A stretch of 64,000 bases of DNA from Myxococcus guangdongensis (lineage in GTDB: Bacteria > Myxococcota > Myxococcia > Myxococcales > Myxococcaceae). A program made the translations under genes and the position numbers. The stretch covers positions 248,001-312,000 of the forward strand of contig NZ_JAJVKW010000009.1 in the NCBI RefSeq assembly GCF_024198255.1, in the 5' to 3' direction. Below, one piece after another: positions 41,995 to 51,746 of this stretch. The notes beneath the pieces were generated by a model that worked only from the letters and a program-made list of their open reading frames with translations, was not told the origin of the DNA and searched no databases. The first letter of the stretch is position 1; every line of letters starts with the position of its first letter.

Positions 41995-42897
41995 ATGACG
42001 AACCTGTCGCCGCTCTTGGAGAAGTTCCGGGTCCACCTGGAGGACGAGAAGGGCTCGTCCCCGCACACGGTGCGCAACTACCTGGTCGACCTGGTGGACT
42101 ACGAGCGCTACCTGGTCGAGCGGATGAAGTCGTCCCTGCTCGCCGGCACCCACGCGGCGATTCGCGGCTACCTGGGCACGCTGAGCGTGGACCACGCGCC
42201 CGCCAGCCGCGCGCGGCGACTGGCCTCCATCAAGTCCTTCTACAAGTACCTGGTGCGCCAGAAGCTGTTGCCCGCCAGCCCCGCCAAGCTGGTCAAGAGC
42301 CCGAAGCTGCCCAAGGCGCTCCCCAAGGTGCTGCCGGTGGAGGAGGTCTTCGCGCTGCTCGACGTGCACGACTTGAAGTCCGTGCTCGGCCTGCGCGACA
42401 AGGCCATCCTGGAGATGCTCTACGGTGGCGGCCTGCGCATCAGCGAGCTGTGTGACCTGGACCTGCTCGCCGTGGACCGGAGCGGCCGCATCGTCCGGGT
42501 CATGGGCAAGGGCAGCAAGGAGCGCCTCGTCCCCGTCAACGCGCAGGCCATCCGCTCGCTGGAGGCGTACCTGGCGCGCCGGGGTGAGCTGCTCGCGGAG
42601 CCCAAGGCGGGACAGGCGCCGGAGGCCATCTTCCTCAACTTCCGCGGCGGCCGGCTGACGCCTCGGAGCATCCGCCGACACCTGGACCAGCACGTGCTCA
42701 AGTGCGCGCTGGCGCGCAAGGTGAGTCCGCACGCGTTGCGTCACTCCTTCGCCACGCACCTGCTCGGTGGGGGCGCGGACATCCGCAGCATCCAGGAGCT
42801 GCTGGGCCACGCGAGCCTGTCCACCACGCAGCGGTATACCCACGTCAGCTGGGAGCAGCTCCAGCAGGTCTACGACGCCGCCCACCCCCGCGCCTGA
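41995..42897 (+). CDS. xerC: Tyrosine recombinase XerC
   Basis: 300 residues. Xer recombinases resolve chromosome dimers at dif. The catalytic set is present: Arg in GGGLRISEL, Lys in MGKGSKERLVP, H-x-x-R in SPHALRHSFATHLL, His in LLGHASLSTTQ and Tyr in RYTHV near 280. The N-terminal SAM-like domain (FRVHLEDEKGSSPHTVRNYLVDL) is typical. XerC rather than XerD is chosen because hslV and hslU follow, as in Bacillus (codV-clpQ-clpY) and several proteobacteria. It is not a phage integrase: no attachment site or phage genes nearby, and length is that of Xer. Confidence 0.9.
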   Translation: MTNLSPLLEKFRVHLEDEKGSSPHTVRNYLVDLVDYERYLVERMKSSLLAGTHAAIRGYLGTLSVDHAPASRARRLASIKSFYKYLVRQKLLPASPAKLVKSPKLPKALPKVLPVEEVFALLDVHDLKSVLGLRDKAILEMLYGGGLRISELCDLDLLAVDRSGRIVRVMGKGSKERLVPVNAQAIRSLEAYLARRGELLAEPKAGQAPEAIFLNFRGGRLTPRSIRRHLDQHVLKCALARKVSPHALRHSFATHLLGGGADIRSIQELLGHASLSTTQRYTHVSWEQLQQVYDAAHPRA

Positions 42898-42969
42898 GAA
42901 ACGGTGCGGGAGCGGACAGGCGGGCGGTGTTCCTTGGAAACGCGGGGCGCGCCTTGTTAAACCCGCTCC

Positions 42970-43497
42970 ATGTTCCACGGCACCACCATCCTCTGTGTGC
43001 GACGCGACGGAAAGGTCGCCATCGCCAGCGACGGTCAGGTCTCGCTCGAAAAGACGGTGATGAAGAACACGGCGAAGAAGGTCCGCAAGCTGGGCGAGGG
43101 CCAGGTCCTCGCCGGGTTCGCGGGCAGCACCGCCGATGCCTTCACCCTGTTCGAGCGCTTCGAGGGCAAGCTCAAGGAGCACCAGAAGAACATGGCGCGC
43201 GCCTGCGTCGAGCTGGGCAAGGACTGGCGCACGGACCGCTTCCTGCGCCGGCTGGAGGCGCTGCTCGTCGTCGCGGACAAGGACAAGACGTTCATCCTCT
43301 CCGGCGCCGGTGACGTCATCGAGCCCGACCACGGCATCGCCGCGGTGGGCAGCGGCGGCCCCTACGCGTTCGCCGCCGCCCGGGCGCTGATGGCCCACAC
43401 GCAGCTGACCGCTCGCGAGGTGGCGCAGCAGTCGCTCTCCATCGCGGGCGAAATCGACATCTACACCAACTCCAACATCTCCATCGAAGAGCTCTAG
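42970..43497 (+). CDS. hslV: ATP-dependent protease peptidase subunit HslV
   Basis: 175 residues. HslV is a dodecameric Thr protease fed by HslU. The product starts MFHGTTILCVRRDG, so the conserved TT pair begins at residue 5 and a short propeptide (MFHG) must be removed to free the catalytic Thr. In E. coli only Met precedes it; B. subtilis ClpQ keeps a similar extension and uses an N-terminal Ser. Other marks: ASDGQVSLEKTVMKNTAKKVR, GFAGSTADAFTLFERFE, AVGSGGPYAFAAA. Start 72 bp after xerC. hslU begins 11 bp after the stop, its ribosome site overlapping the hslV end. Confidence 0.93.
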   Translation: MFHGTTILCVRRDGKVAIASDGQVSLEKTVMKNTAKKVRKLGEGQVLAGFAGSTADAFTLFERFEGKLKEHQKNMARACVELGKDWRTDRFLRRLEALLVVADKDKTFILSGAGDVIEPDHGIAAVGSGGPYAFAAARALMAHTQLTAREVAQQSLSIAGEIDIYTNSNISIEEL

Positions 43498-43507
43498 GAG
43501 CCTCCCC

Positions 43508-44913
<1,406 letters not shown>

Positions 44914-44914
<1 letters not shown>

Positions 44915-44931
44915 CGCGCTATATGGCGCGC
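44914..44931 (+). other. Small GC hairpin after hslU
   Basis: GCGCGC (44914-44919) - TATATG - GCGCGC (44926-44931), directly at the hslU stop. Could terminate weakly; the TATATG loop could also be a -10 for argD, but I see no -35. Confidence 0.3.
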
Positions 44932-44969
44932 ACACCGCCGTGCCCTCACCACAAGGAAGGTTGACTCCC

Positions 44970-46196
44970 TTGCCGCAACCCGTGCCCTCGGCCGCCCCCA
45001 GCTCCAACGACACCCTCATCCAGAAGGCCCGCCACCACCTGCTGCAGAACTACAAGCAGCAGCCCATCGTCCTGGCGCGAGGGCAGGGTACGCGCGTGTG
45101 GGACGCGGACGGGCGGGAGTACCTGGACCTCATCGGAGGCGTGGCGACGTGCGCGCTCGGGCACTGCCACCCGGACGTGGTGGCGGCGGCGCACGCGCAG
45201 CTGGACACGCTGTGGCATGTCTCCAACGCGTTCTACTCGCAGCCGCAGATCGACCTGGCGGCGCAGCTGTGCGAGTGGAGCGGCCTGTCGCGCGCGTTCT
45301 TCTGCAACTCGGGTGCGGAGGCCAACGAGGCGCTCTTGAAGCTGGCCCGCAAGGTGATGAAGGACCGGGGCATGCCGGAGCGCTTCGAGGTCATCACCTT
45401 CGAGCGCAGCTTCCACGGCCGCACCCTGGCCACCGTCACGGCCACGGGGCAGCCGAAGTACCACGCGGGTTTCGAGCCGCTGCCCGCGGGCTTCCACCAC
45501 GTGCCTTATGGCGACCTGGACGCGGTGCGCGCCGCGGTGAAGCCCACGACGGCCGCCATCCTGGTGGAGCCCGTGCAGGGCGAGGGCGGCGTGCGTCAGG
45601 CCCCCCCGGGTTTCCTCAAGGGGCTGCGGGCGCTGTGCGACGAGAAGGGCCTGCTGCTGCTGGTGGATGAAATCCAGACGGGCATGGGCCGCACGGGCAT
45701 CCCCTTCGGCTTCATGCGCGACGGCATCCTCCCGGACGCCATCAGCATGGCCAAGGCGCTGGGCAACGGCCTGCCCATCGGCGCCATGCTGTGCCGCGAC
45801 GACGTGGGCGCGAGCATGGTGCCGGGCAGCCACGGCTCCACCTTCGGCGGCAACCTGGTGGCCGCCGCCGCCGCCAACGCGGTGCTGAAGGTCATCCGCC
45901 AGCCGGGCTTCCTCGACGAGGTGAACTCCAAGGGGGCGTACTTCCTGGAGAAGCTCCGGGGCATCCAGTCCCGGCTGCCCGCGGGCCGCGTGGTGGAGGT
46001 CCGGGGCCAGGGCCTGCTGGTGGGCCTGGAGATGGACCGCGACGCGCCCGTGGTGCTCGGCAAGCTGCGCGAGGCGGGGGTGCTCGGCAACGCCGCGGGT
46101 GAGCGGACCGTGCGCTTCGCCCCTCCGTTCACCATCAGCCGGGAAGAGCTGGACCAGAGCCTGGCCATCATCGAGCGGGTGCTGACCGCCCTCTGA
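44970..46196 (+). CDS. argD: Acetylornithine aminotransferase (class III)
   Basis: 408 residues from TTG 44970; AAGGAAGG ends 9 nt before it, whereas the TTG at 44961 abuts that site and GTG 44979 is too far. The enzyme converts N-acetylglutamate semialdehyde with glutamate to acetylornithine in arginine synthesis, and may also act in lysine synthesis. PLP-binding K262 (SISMAKALGNG-type block: DAISMAKALGNGLP), LVDEIQTGMGRTG, CNSGAEANEALLKLARK, and the phosphate-binding GSHGSTFGGN are clear. The family includes ornithine and succinylornithine aminotransferases; argD is the best guess from length and blocks. It occupies the place codY holds in Bacillus. Confidence 0.85.
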   Translation: MPQPVPSAAPSSNDTLIQKARHHLLQNYKQQPIVLARGQGTRVWDADGREYLDLIGGVATCALGHCHPDVVAAAHAQLDTLWHVSNAFYSQPQIDLAAQLCEWSGLSRAFFCNSGAEANEALLKLARKVMKDRGMPERFEVITFERSFHGRTLATVTATGQPKYHAGFEPLPAGFHHVPYGDLDAVRAAVKPTTAAILVEPVQGEGGVRQAPPGFLKGLRALCDEKGLLLLVDEIQTGMGRTGIPFGFMRDGILPDAISMAKALGNGLPIGAMLCRDDVGASMVPGSHGSTFGGNLVAAAAANAVLKVIRQPGFLDEVNSKGAYFLEKLRGIQSRLPAGRVVEVRGQGLLVGLEMDRDAPVVLGKLREAGVLGNAAGERTVRFAPPFTISREELDQSLAIIERVLTAL

Positions 46197-46307
46197 GGGC
46201 GGTCTCCCCTCGGCCGGAGCCTGGGGTAGGGGGGCACTGGGTGTTTGACGCCCCGCGTCCCCCAAACCTAGGCTGTTCCATTCGGCAACCCTTCAGCGGA
46301 CCGTCCT

Positions 46308-47669
46308 GTGAGCGCGTCAAACACGATTGTCGGCCTGGGGGCCCGGACGGACCACATCGCCACCGTGCCCAACCTGGACCTCGCTCGCCTCCAGCTCTCG
46401 CCGGAGGAGGCAGGCGTGTTGTCGCTCGTCGGCAGGGTGGAGCGCATCGACCAGGTGCTGTCACGTTCCACCCTGGGTGAGGCGCGCACCATCGCCGTGC
46501 TGCTGGCGCTGCGGGCCAAGGGCGCCATCGTCCCGGCGCGCGTGGTGCAGCGCAACCAGCCGGCGCCCGCGGTGGATGCGGCCATGGCCGAGGAGGTGGA
46601 CCTCGAGCCGGAGCGCAAGAAGGAGATCATTGAACTGGAGCGCGCGCTGGACGGACTGGACTACTTCGCCGTCCTGGGCCTGCGCCCGGGCGCCCCGGCC
46701 ACCGAGGTGAAGCAGGCGTACTACAACGCGTCGCGCCGCTTCCATCCGGACCGCTACTTCGGGAAGAACCTGGGCAGCTTCCGCGCGCGGATGGAGCGCA
46801 TCTTCCGCAAGCTCACCGACGCCCACAACGTCCTCAGCCAGCAGGACAAGCGCGACGCGTACCTCAAGGCGAACCCGGCGCTCGCGCTGGCGTCCACCGC
46901 CGCCGCCGCGCCCTCGCCGCCGCCCGCAGCGGCCTCGCCGGCTCCGGCCGCGGCCTCGTATCCGGCCACGGAGCTGACGCCCATCGGCCTGACGCCGCCT
47001 CCCGCGCCTTCGCCCCTGCGCTCGGCCCGGCCCGCGCCGCTGTCTCCTCCGGCGCCCGCGCCCGCGCCGCCGCCGGTGAACGACGCGGAGTCGGAGGCCC
47101 GCCGCGCCGAGCGACAGGCCCGGCTCGCCCGCCACCCGTACATGGCCAAGAACGTGCGCCTGACGGAGCTGGTGGCCCGGGGCAAGGCGGCCATGTCCCG
47201 TGGGGACTGGGAGCGCGCGTACCAGGACTTCCACCAGGTCCAGACGATGGACCCGAAGAACCGCGAGGTGGCGACGCTGCTGGTGGAGGTGCGCCGCCGT
47301 CACGACGAGCAGCGGGCCTCCGTCGAGGTGACGCGGGGCCGGGAGCTGGAGCAGCACGGGGACGACGTCGGGGCGCTCGCGGCGTACCGGCTCGCCTTCT
47401 CGCTGGACAACCAGAACGCCGAGGCGGCCTTCCGCTCGGCGAAGCTGGGGCTCCAGCAGGGCCAGGACGTCGGAGAGGTGCGCGTCCTGGCGCAGCGCGC
47501 CGTGGACCTGTTGCCGGGGCGGGTGGAGCACCAGGTGTTGTTGGGACGGGTGCTGATGGATTCAGGGTCCAAGAAGCAGGCCAAGCGCGTCTTCGAGGAC
47601 GCGGCGAAGTTGGACCCCGACAACGCCGAGGCCAAGGCGGCGCTCAAGAAGCTGCGTTGGACGTTCTAG
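46308..47669 (+). CDS. DnaJ-domain co-chaperone with TPR-like C-terminus
   Basis: 453 residues from GTG 46308. Residues 20-85 contain a small helical region (LSPEEAGVLSLVGRVERIDQV), resembling a DUF4388/PATAN-type fold. The J domain spans about 115-178 with H146-P147-D148 (RRFHPDRYF). A 90-residue Ala/Pro linker and a C-terminal helical region with at least three TPR-like repeats follow (RGKAAMSRGDWERAYQDF; DDVGALAAYRLAFSLD; LLGRVLMDSGSKKQAKRVF). It should stimulate the Hsp70 encoded 20 bp downstream. Lacks the Gly/Phe and zinc domains of true DnaJ, so it is a specialised J-protein. Confidence 0.82.
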   Translation: MSASNTIVGLGARTDHIATVPNLDLARLQLSPEEAGVLSLVGRVERIDQVLSRSTLGEARTIAVLLALRAKGAIVPARVVQRNQPAPAVDAAMAEEVDLEPERKKEIIELERALDGLDYFAVLGLRPGAPATEVKQAYYNASRRFHPDRYFGKNLGSFRARMERIFRKLTDAHNVLSQQDKRDAYLKANPALALASTAAAAPSPPPAAASPAPAAASYPATELTPIGLTPPPAPSPLRSARPAPLSPPAPAPAPPPVNDAESEARRAERQARLARHPYMAKNVRLTELVARGKAAMSRGDWERAYQDFHQVQTMDPKNREVATLLVEVRRRHDEQRASVEVTRGRELEQHGDDVGALAAYRLAFSLDNQNAEAAFRSAKLGLQQGQDVGEVRVLAQRAVDLLPGRVEHQVLLGRVLMDSGSKKQAKRVFEDAAKLDPDNAEAKAALKKLRWTF

Positions 47670-47689
47670 TAGGATGAGCACGCTCACCC

Positions 47690-49531
47690 ATGGCTGAGTC
47701 CGAACCTCTCATTGGCATCGACCTGGGCACGACGAACAGCATCGTCGCGACCGTCCAGGACGGGCAGCCCGTCGTCATCAAGAACCGCACCGGCATGGCG
47801 CTGACGCCGTCCGTGGTGGCGGTGTCGAAGAACGGCAAGCGCCTGGTGGGCGGCATCGCCAAGCGTCAGGCCATCACCAACCCACAGGAGACGGTGTACG
47901 CCGCCAAGCGGCTCATCGGCCGCAAGTTCTCCTCGCACGAGGTGCAGGACGCGCTGCGCTCGCTGCCCTACGAGGTGGTCGTCGGACAGCACGACGACCT
48001 GCGCATCCGGATGGGGGGCAAGGACCTGTCCGTCCCGGAGCTCAGCGCGATGATCCTCCAGGAGCTGAAGGCGGACGCGGAGGCGCACTTCGGCAGGCCG
48101 GTGACGAAGGCCGTCGTCACGGTGCCGGCGTACTTCAACGACGCCCAGCGCCAAGCGACGAAGGACGCGGGCCGCATCGCCGGGCTGGATGTGCTGCGCA
48201 TCATCAACGAGCCCACCGCGGCGGCGCTGGCGTACGGCTTCAGCCGCACGGTGAACGGCCGCGTGGCGGTGCTGGATTTGGGCGGCGGCACGTTCGACGT
48301 GTCGGTGCTGGAGATCAACCAGGGCGTCTTCGACGTGGTGGGGACGGGCGGCGACACGTACCTGGGCGGCGAGGACTGGGACAACCGCATCATCGAGTGG
48401 CTCGTCTTCGGCTTCGCGAAGGAGCACGGCATCGACCTGCGCAAGGACCGCATGGCGTTGCAGCGGCTCAAGGACGCGGCGGAGAAGGCGAAGGTCGAGC
48501 TGTCCAGCGTGCGCGAGGCGCAGATCAACCTGCCGTTCATCAGCACGCCGCCGGGCGGGAGCGCGGCGCTGCACCTGCAAGCGGCGCTGTCGCGCGAGAA
48601 GCTGGAGGACTTGACGGCGGACCTGGCCGAGCGCGTGGTGGGCATCACCACGGAGGTGCTGGGTGAGGCGGGGGTGCGCGCGTCGGAGCTGAAGGAGGTC
48701 ATCCTGGTCGGCGGCATGTCGCGCATGCCGAAGGTGGTGGAGGCCGTGCGCGGCTACTTCCGCCGCGAGCCGTGCAAGGGTGTGCACCCCGAGGAGGTGG
48801 TGGCCCTGGGCGCGGCGGTGCAGGCGCACGCGCTGGTGGCGCAGGAGAGCGAGCTGTTGCTCCTGGATGTCACGCCCCAGAGCCTGGGCGTGGCCATCGC
48901 CGGCGGCTTCGTGCGGCGCATCATCCCGAAGAACACCACGGTGCCCACGTCCGCCACGGAGGTCTTCGCGACGTCGAAGGACTTCCAGCGACTGGTGAAG
49001 ATCATGGTGCTCCAGGGCGAGCACGAGCTGGCGCACCAGAACGAACTGTTGGGCGAGTTCGTCCTCACCGGTCTTCGCGAGGCGCTTCGCGGGCAGGTGG
49101 AGATCGAGGTGACGTTCGACATCAACGCGGAGGGCATCGTGTCCGTCTCCGCGCGGGACAGGGACACGGGGCTGCGCCAGTCCATCACCGTCACCGCGTC
49201 CAGCGGCCTCACCGAGGAGGAGCTCAAGCGCATCATGGACGAGCAGCGTGGCTACCTCATGGCTGCGCGCATCTCCGAGGAGTTGAAGACCAAGCGCGTG
49301 GAGCTGGACACGCTCGCGCGCGACGTCATGGACGCGCTGACGCGGGCGCGGCTGTTGCCGGGCGGTGGCGGGTTGACGCCGGACGCGGTGCCTCGCGCCG
49401 AGCAGGTGCTGGAGCACGCGCGACAGGTCCGCGCCAACGAGGACGTGGCCGCGCTGGGCCGGGCGTGTGAGCTGCTCGCCGGGTGTCTCGCGCAGCTCAA
49501 GGGCTCCGCGCGCGGCGGTGTGGGGCGATAG
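47690..49531 (+). CDS. Hsp70 (DnaK-like) chaperone
   Basis: 613 residues. N-terminal GIDLGTTNS (10-18), phosphate-2 LDLGGGTFDVSVL, and adenosine-binding ILVGGMSRMPKV are complete, so the ATPase is intact. The substrate domain (about 375-500) has DVTPQSLGVAIAGG and EVTFDINAEGIVSVSARD. The C-terminal lid is shorter than E. coli DnaK (638) and lacks an acidic tail. No grpE or dnaJ of the classical operon is near; instead a J-protein and a TPR protein flank it, so it is probably a second, specialised DnaK. TPR gene starts one base after its stop. Confidence 0.88.
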   Translation: MAESEPLIGIDLGTTNSIVATVQDGQPVVIKNRTGMALTPSVVAVSKNGKRLVGGIAKRQAITNPQETVYAAKRLIGRKFSSHEVQDALRSLPYEVVVGQHDDLRIRMGGKDLSVPELSAMILQELKADAEAHFGRPVTKAVVTVPAYFNDAQRQATKDAGRIAGLDVLRIINEPTAAALAYGFSRTVNGRVAVLDLGGGTFDVSVLEINQGVFDVVGTGGDTYLGGEDWDNRIIEWLVFGFAKEHGIDLRKDRMALQRLKDAAEKAKVELSSVREAQINLPFISTPPGGSAALHLQAALSREKLEDLTADLAERVVGITTEVLGEAGVRASELKEVILVGGMSRMPKVVEAVRGYFRREPCKGVHPEEVVALGAAVQAHALVAQESELLLLDVTPQSLGVAIAGGFVRRIIPKNTTVPTSATEVFATSKDFQRLVKIMVLQGEHELAHQNELLGEFVLTGLREALRGQVEIEVTFDINAEGIVSVSARDRDTGLRQSITVTASSGLTEEELKRIMDEQRGYLMAARISEELKTKRVELDTLARDVMDALTRARLLPGGGGLTPDAVPRAEQVLEHARQVRANEDVAALGRACELLAGCLAQLKGSARGGVGR

Positions 49532-50350
49532 ATGGGCAGCCAGCGCGCCAACCAGCTCGTCGAGGCCGGACTGTGGCTGCGCCTGAGCGGCGACGCCCAG
49601 GGCGCGCAGAAGCTCTTCGAGCGGGCGCTGGAGCTGGACCCGCAGAACGTCCGCGCGCGGGATTGTCTGGCCGCGCTGGAGGCCTCTCCGGGGAAGAGCT
49701 CTCCGTTCTCGCCGGGCCCGCTGGACGCAGGGACGCGCGGCACGCCGTTGGCCTCGCTGGAGGGCGACTGGGGCGCGTGGGCGGAAGGGGAGGGCGGGCC
49801 GCTGGACGAGGAGGACGAGGAGCGCTCTCCCAGCGTCCTGATTCCCGACGTCGATGAGCCCTCGCCGGGGAGCGACGTGCTGGAGTTGCTCGCGCGCGAC
49901 GAGTCCACGACGCAGGAGTACGGCATCCCCGAGGGCGAGACGGACGAGTACGGCGTCCCCCCCACGGAGAGCGAGCTGGACCGGCTGCTGCGAGGCGCGG
50001 CGGACCTGCTGGAGCTGGATGACCACTCGGGCGCGGTGGACCTGCTGTTCAAGGCGCAGGAGCTGGCGCCGGGGGACCCTCGCGTCGAGGCGCTGCGGGC
50101 TCGCAGCGAGCGGATGTTGATGGCGATGCTGGAGTCGAAGCTCGGTGATTTGGGGCGGGTGCCTCGCGTCCGGCTCCAGGCGGACGACATCATCTGGCTC
50201 AGCCTGGACCACCGCGCGGGCTTCGTGCTCGCGCAAATCGACGGCGCCGTGACGTTCGAGGACCTGTTCTCGCTGTCGGGGATGACGCGGCTGGATACCG
50301 CCCGCATCCTCGCGCAGCTCCTCGACGAAGGCGTCATCGCCGCCGCCTGA
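49532..50350 (+). CDS. TPR protein of the Hsp70 cluster
   Basis: 272 residues; ATG immediately follows the dnaK-like stop (TAGATG), so translation is coupled. An N-terminal TPR (GLWLRLSGDAQGAQKLFERALELDP) is followed by an acidic, Gly/Ser linker and a second TPR-like pair (AADLLELDDHSGAVDLLFKAQELAP). The C-terminal 80 residues (LGDLGRVPRVRLQADDIIWLSLDHRAGFVLAQIDG) look like the small winged or PATAN-type domain found in two-component and gliding proteins of myxobacteria; inference. Probably a cofactor of the J-protein/Hsp70 pair. Confidence 0.72.
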   Translation: MGSQRANQLVEAGLWLRLSGDAQGAQKLFERALELDPQNVRARDCLAALEASPGKSSPFSPGPLDAGTRGTPLASLEGDWGAWAEGEGGPLDEEDEERSPSVLIPDVDEPSPGSDVLELLARDESTTQEYGIPEGETDEYGVPPTESELDRLLRGAADLLELDDHSGAVDLLFKAQELAPGDPRVEALRARSERMLMAMLESKLGDLGRVPRVRLQADDIIWLSLDHRAGFVLAQIDGAVTFEDLFSLSGMTRLDTARILAQLLDEGVIAAA

Positions 50351-50394
50351 GTCTCGCTTCGCCTGCTGTCCCTCCTCTTCCGTTCGGTCTGATT

Positions 50395-50427
50395 GACAGG
50401 TCATTGTCGAAATGACAGGTTGCTGTC
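50395..50427 (+). promoter_or_regulatory. Paired GACA-N6-TGTC palindromes upstream of the VOC gene
   Basis: Two copies: 50395-50408 (GACA GGTCAT TGTC) and 50414-50427 (GACA GGTTGC TGTC), 19 bp centre to centre, about two helical turns. TTGACA at 50393-50398 could be a -35 overlapped by the first copy. Spacing and symmetry fit an operator for a dimeric repressor (TetR- or MarR-like); the regulator is not encoded nearby. Confidence 0.5.
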
Positions 50428-50475
50428 TTGTGGTGCGGTTTTCTCCAGGACCTCCGTTGAAGAGGAGCACCTGCC

Positions 50476-51177
50476 ATGCATGCGGATGCCAGCATCCCGG
50501 CGTTGCCCTGTGTCGAACTGGAATCGACGCTCGCGTTCTACGGCTTGCTGGGCTTCGACGTGACGTACCAGCAGCGCACGCCGAACCCCTACGCGGCGAC
50601 CCGGCGCGGGGGCGCTCACCTCCACTTCTTCGGACTGAAGGGACTGGACCCGGCGACGGCCTTCAGCACCTGCCTCATCATCGTGGATGAGGTCGAACGC
50701 CTGCACGAACGCTTCGCGAGCTCCCTGCGCGAGCAGTACGGAAAGCTGCCCCTGCGCGGCGTCCCGCGAATCACCCGGATGCGGACGGGGCAGTCGCGCT
50801 TCACCGTCGTCGACCCGTCAGGGAACTCGGTCATCTTCATCCGTCGTGACGAGCGCTCGGGCCACGGGGATGACGGACAGGAGCCCCAGTCCGCCCTGGC
50901 CAAGGCGCTGAAGACCGCGCGCCGCTTGCGCGACTTCAAGAACGACGATGCCTCCGCGGCGAAGGTCCTGGACGTCGCGCTGAAGAAGCCCGACGGGGGG
51001 ACGGTGGTGGAGCGGGCACGTGCGTGCCTTGCGCGCGCGGAGCTGGCCGTGGTGTTGGACGACGCGCAGAGGGCGAAGTCCCTGCTGAGAGAGCTGGACA
51101 CCCTGGCCTTGTCGAAGTCGGAGCAGGGCTCCCTTCGGGAGGAGCGTGAAGCGGTGGAGCACCTCCTTCGCGTGTGA
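50476..51177 (+). CDS. VOC (glyoxalase/bleomycin-resistance) superfamily protein with helical tail
   Basis: 233 residues from ATG 50476 (GAGGAGC about 7 nt upstream). Residues 8-127 form one VOC betaalpha-beta-beta-beta pair set: LPCVELESTLAFYGLLGFDVTYQ, then GGAHLHFFG and FTVVDPSGNSVIFIRR. Single-domain VOC proteins usually dimerise and bind a metal or drug; typical members are bleomycin or fosfomycin resistance proteins. Residues 140-233 are an extra helical region (SALAKALKTARRLRDFKND) that I do not recognise. Under a likely operator. Substrate unknown. Confidence 0.75.
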   Translation: MHADASIPALPCVELESTLAFYGLLGFDVTYQQRTPNPYAATRRGGAHLHFFGLKGLDPATAFSTCLIIVDEVERLHERFASSLREQYGKLPLRGVPRITRMRTGQSRFTVVDPSGNSVIFIRRDERSGHGDDGQEPQSALAKALKTARRLRDFKNDDASAAKVLDVALKKPDGGTVVERARACLARAELAVVLDDAQRAKSLLRELDTLALSKSEQGSLREEREAVEHLLRV

Positions 51178-51198
51178 GCCGCCGCGGCGGGCGTCTCG

Positions 51199-51735
51199 TC
51201 ACCGTGAGAGGTGCTCGAGGACCTGCTTCGCGCGTGTCCTCGGACTCCCTTCGACTTCGAGCACCTCCACGTCGAGCCCATGCGGGTCGTCAAGGAGCAG
51301 CTCCTTCAACTTCTCATCCACCGACTGCCGCAGCTCCGCGTCCTCCGAGGAGGAGAGCGCAATCCGGTCCCGGGATTCGATGCCGACGAACACCACCAGG
51401 TCGAGCTTTCCGAGCGCCTCGCGCACTCGCGGCAGCCACGCGTCCAGGTCGAACGCATCACCGTCCTCGTGGGCCTGCAGATAGCCGAGGAAGTCCACGG
51501 GACAGCGGTCGAACAACACGTCGCGCCCGTCCTCCTCCGCCAGGTTCTCGAGGGAGCGAACCAGCTGCGCCTCGAAGTCCTCGAGGGACGGAGGCTGCGC
51601 GAACTCGTGCCCCTCTTCCTCCAGCTGGTGGTACGGCTCATCCACCGTCACGTAGGAAGAGGGCAGCAGCTCCGTCAGCTCCTCGAGGAGCGTCGACTTG
51701 CCCGCGCGATGGGTTCCGCAGACGGCGATCCTCAT
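51199..51735 (-). CDS. Small P-loop NTPase/nucleotide kinase-like
   Basis: 178 residues. Walker A GTHRAGKST (7-15) at the start of strand 1, then VDEPYHQLEEEG (a DEP motif like deoxynucleoside kinases and AAA_28), a lid arginine in FDRCPVDFLGYL, and LDLVVFVGIESRDRI. The layout fits the AAA_28/nucleoside-kinase-like group; NadR-type kinases are related. Function not assignable further. Convergent with the VOC gene, 21 bp between stops; upstream and co-oriented with the MaoC pair 11 bp away, so it may be the end of that operon. Confidence 0.72.
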   Translation of the reverse strand: MRIAVCGTHRAGKSTLLEELTELLPSSYVTVDEPYHQLEEEGHEFAQPPSLEDFEAQLVRSLENLAEEDGRDVLFDRCPVDFLGYLQAHEDGDAFDLDAWLPRVREALGKLDLVVFVGIESRDRIALSSSEDAELRQSVDEKLKELLLDDPHGLDVEVLEVEGSPRTRAKQVLEHLSR

Positions 51736-51746
51736 GGCGCCTGGGC

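Noticed and set aside
41995..42897. xerC considered as a mobile-element integrase
   Set aside because: Length, order next to hslVU and absence of repeats or phage genes fit a housekeeping Xer protein.
42898..42969. Heat-shock (sigma-32-type) promoter before hslV
   Set aside because: CTTGG and AAACG elements exist, but spacing and the -10 do not fit the consensus.
47684..50470. Open frame of 928 codons antisense to the Hsp70 cluster
   Set aside because: Arg/His/Leu shadow; three real plus-strand genes with full motifs cover it.
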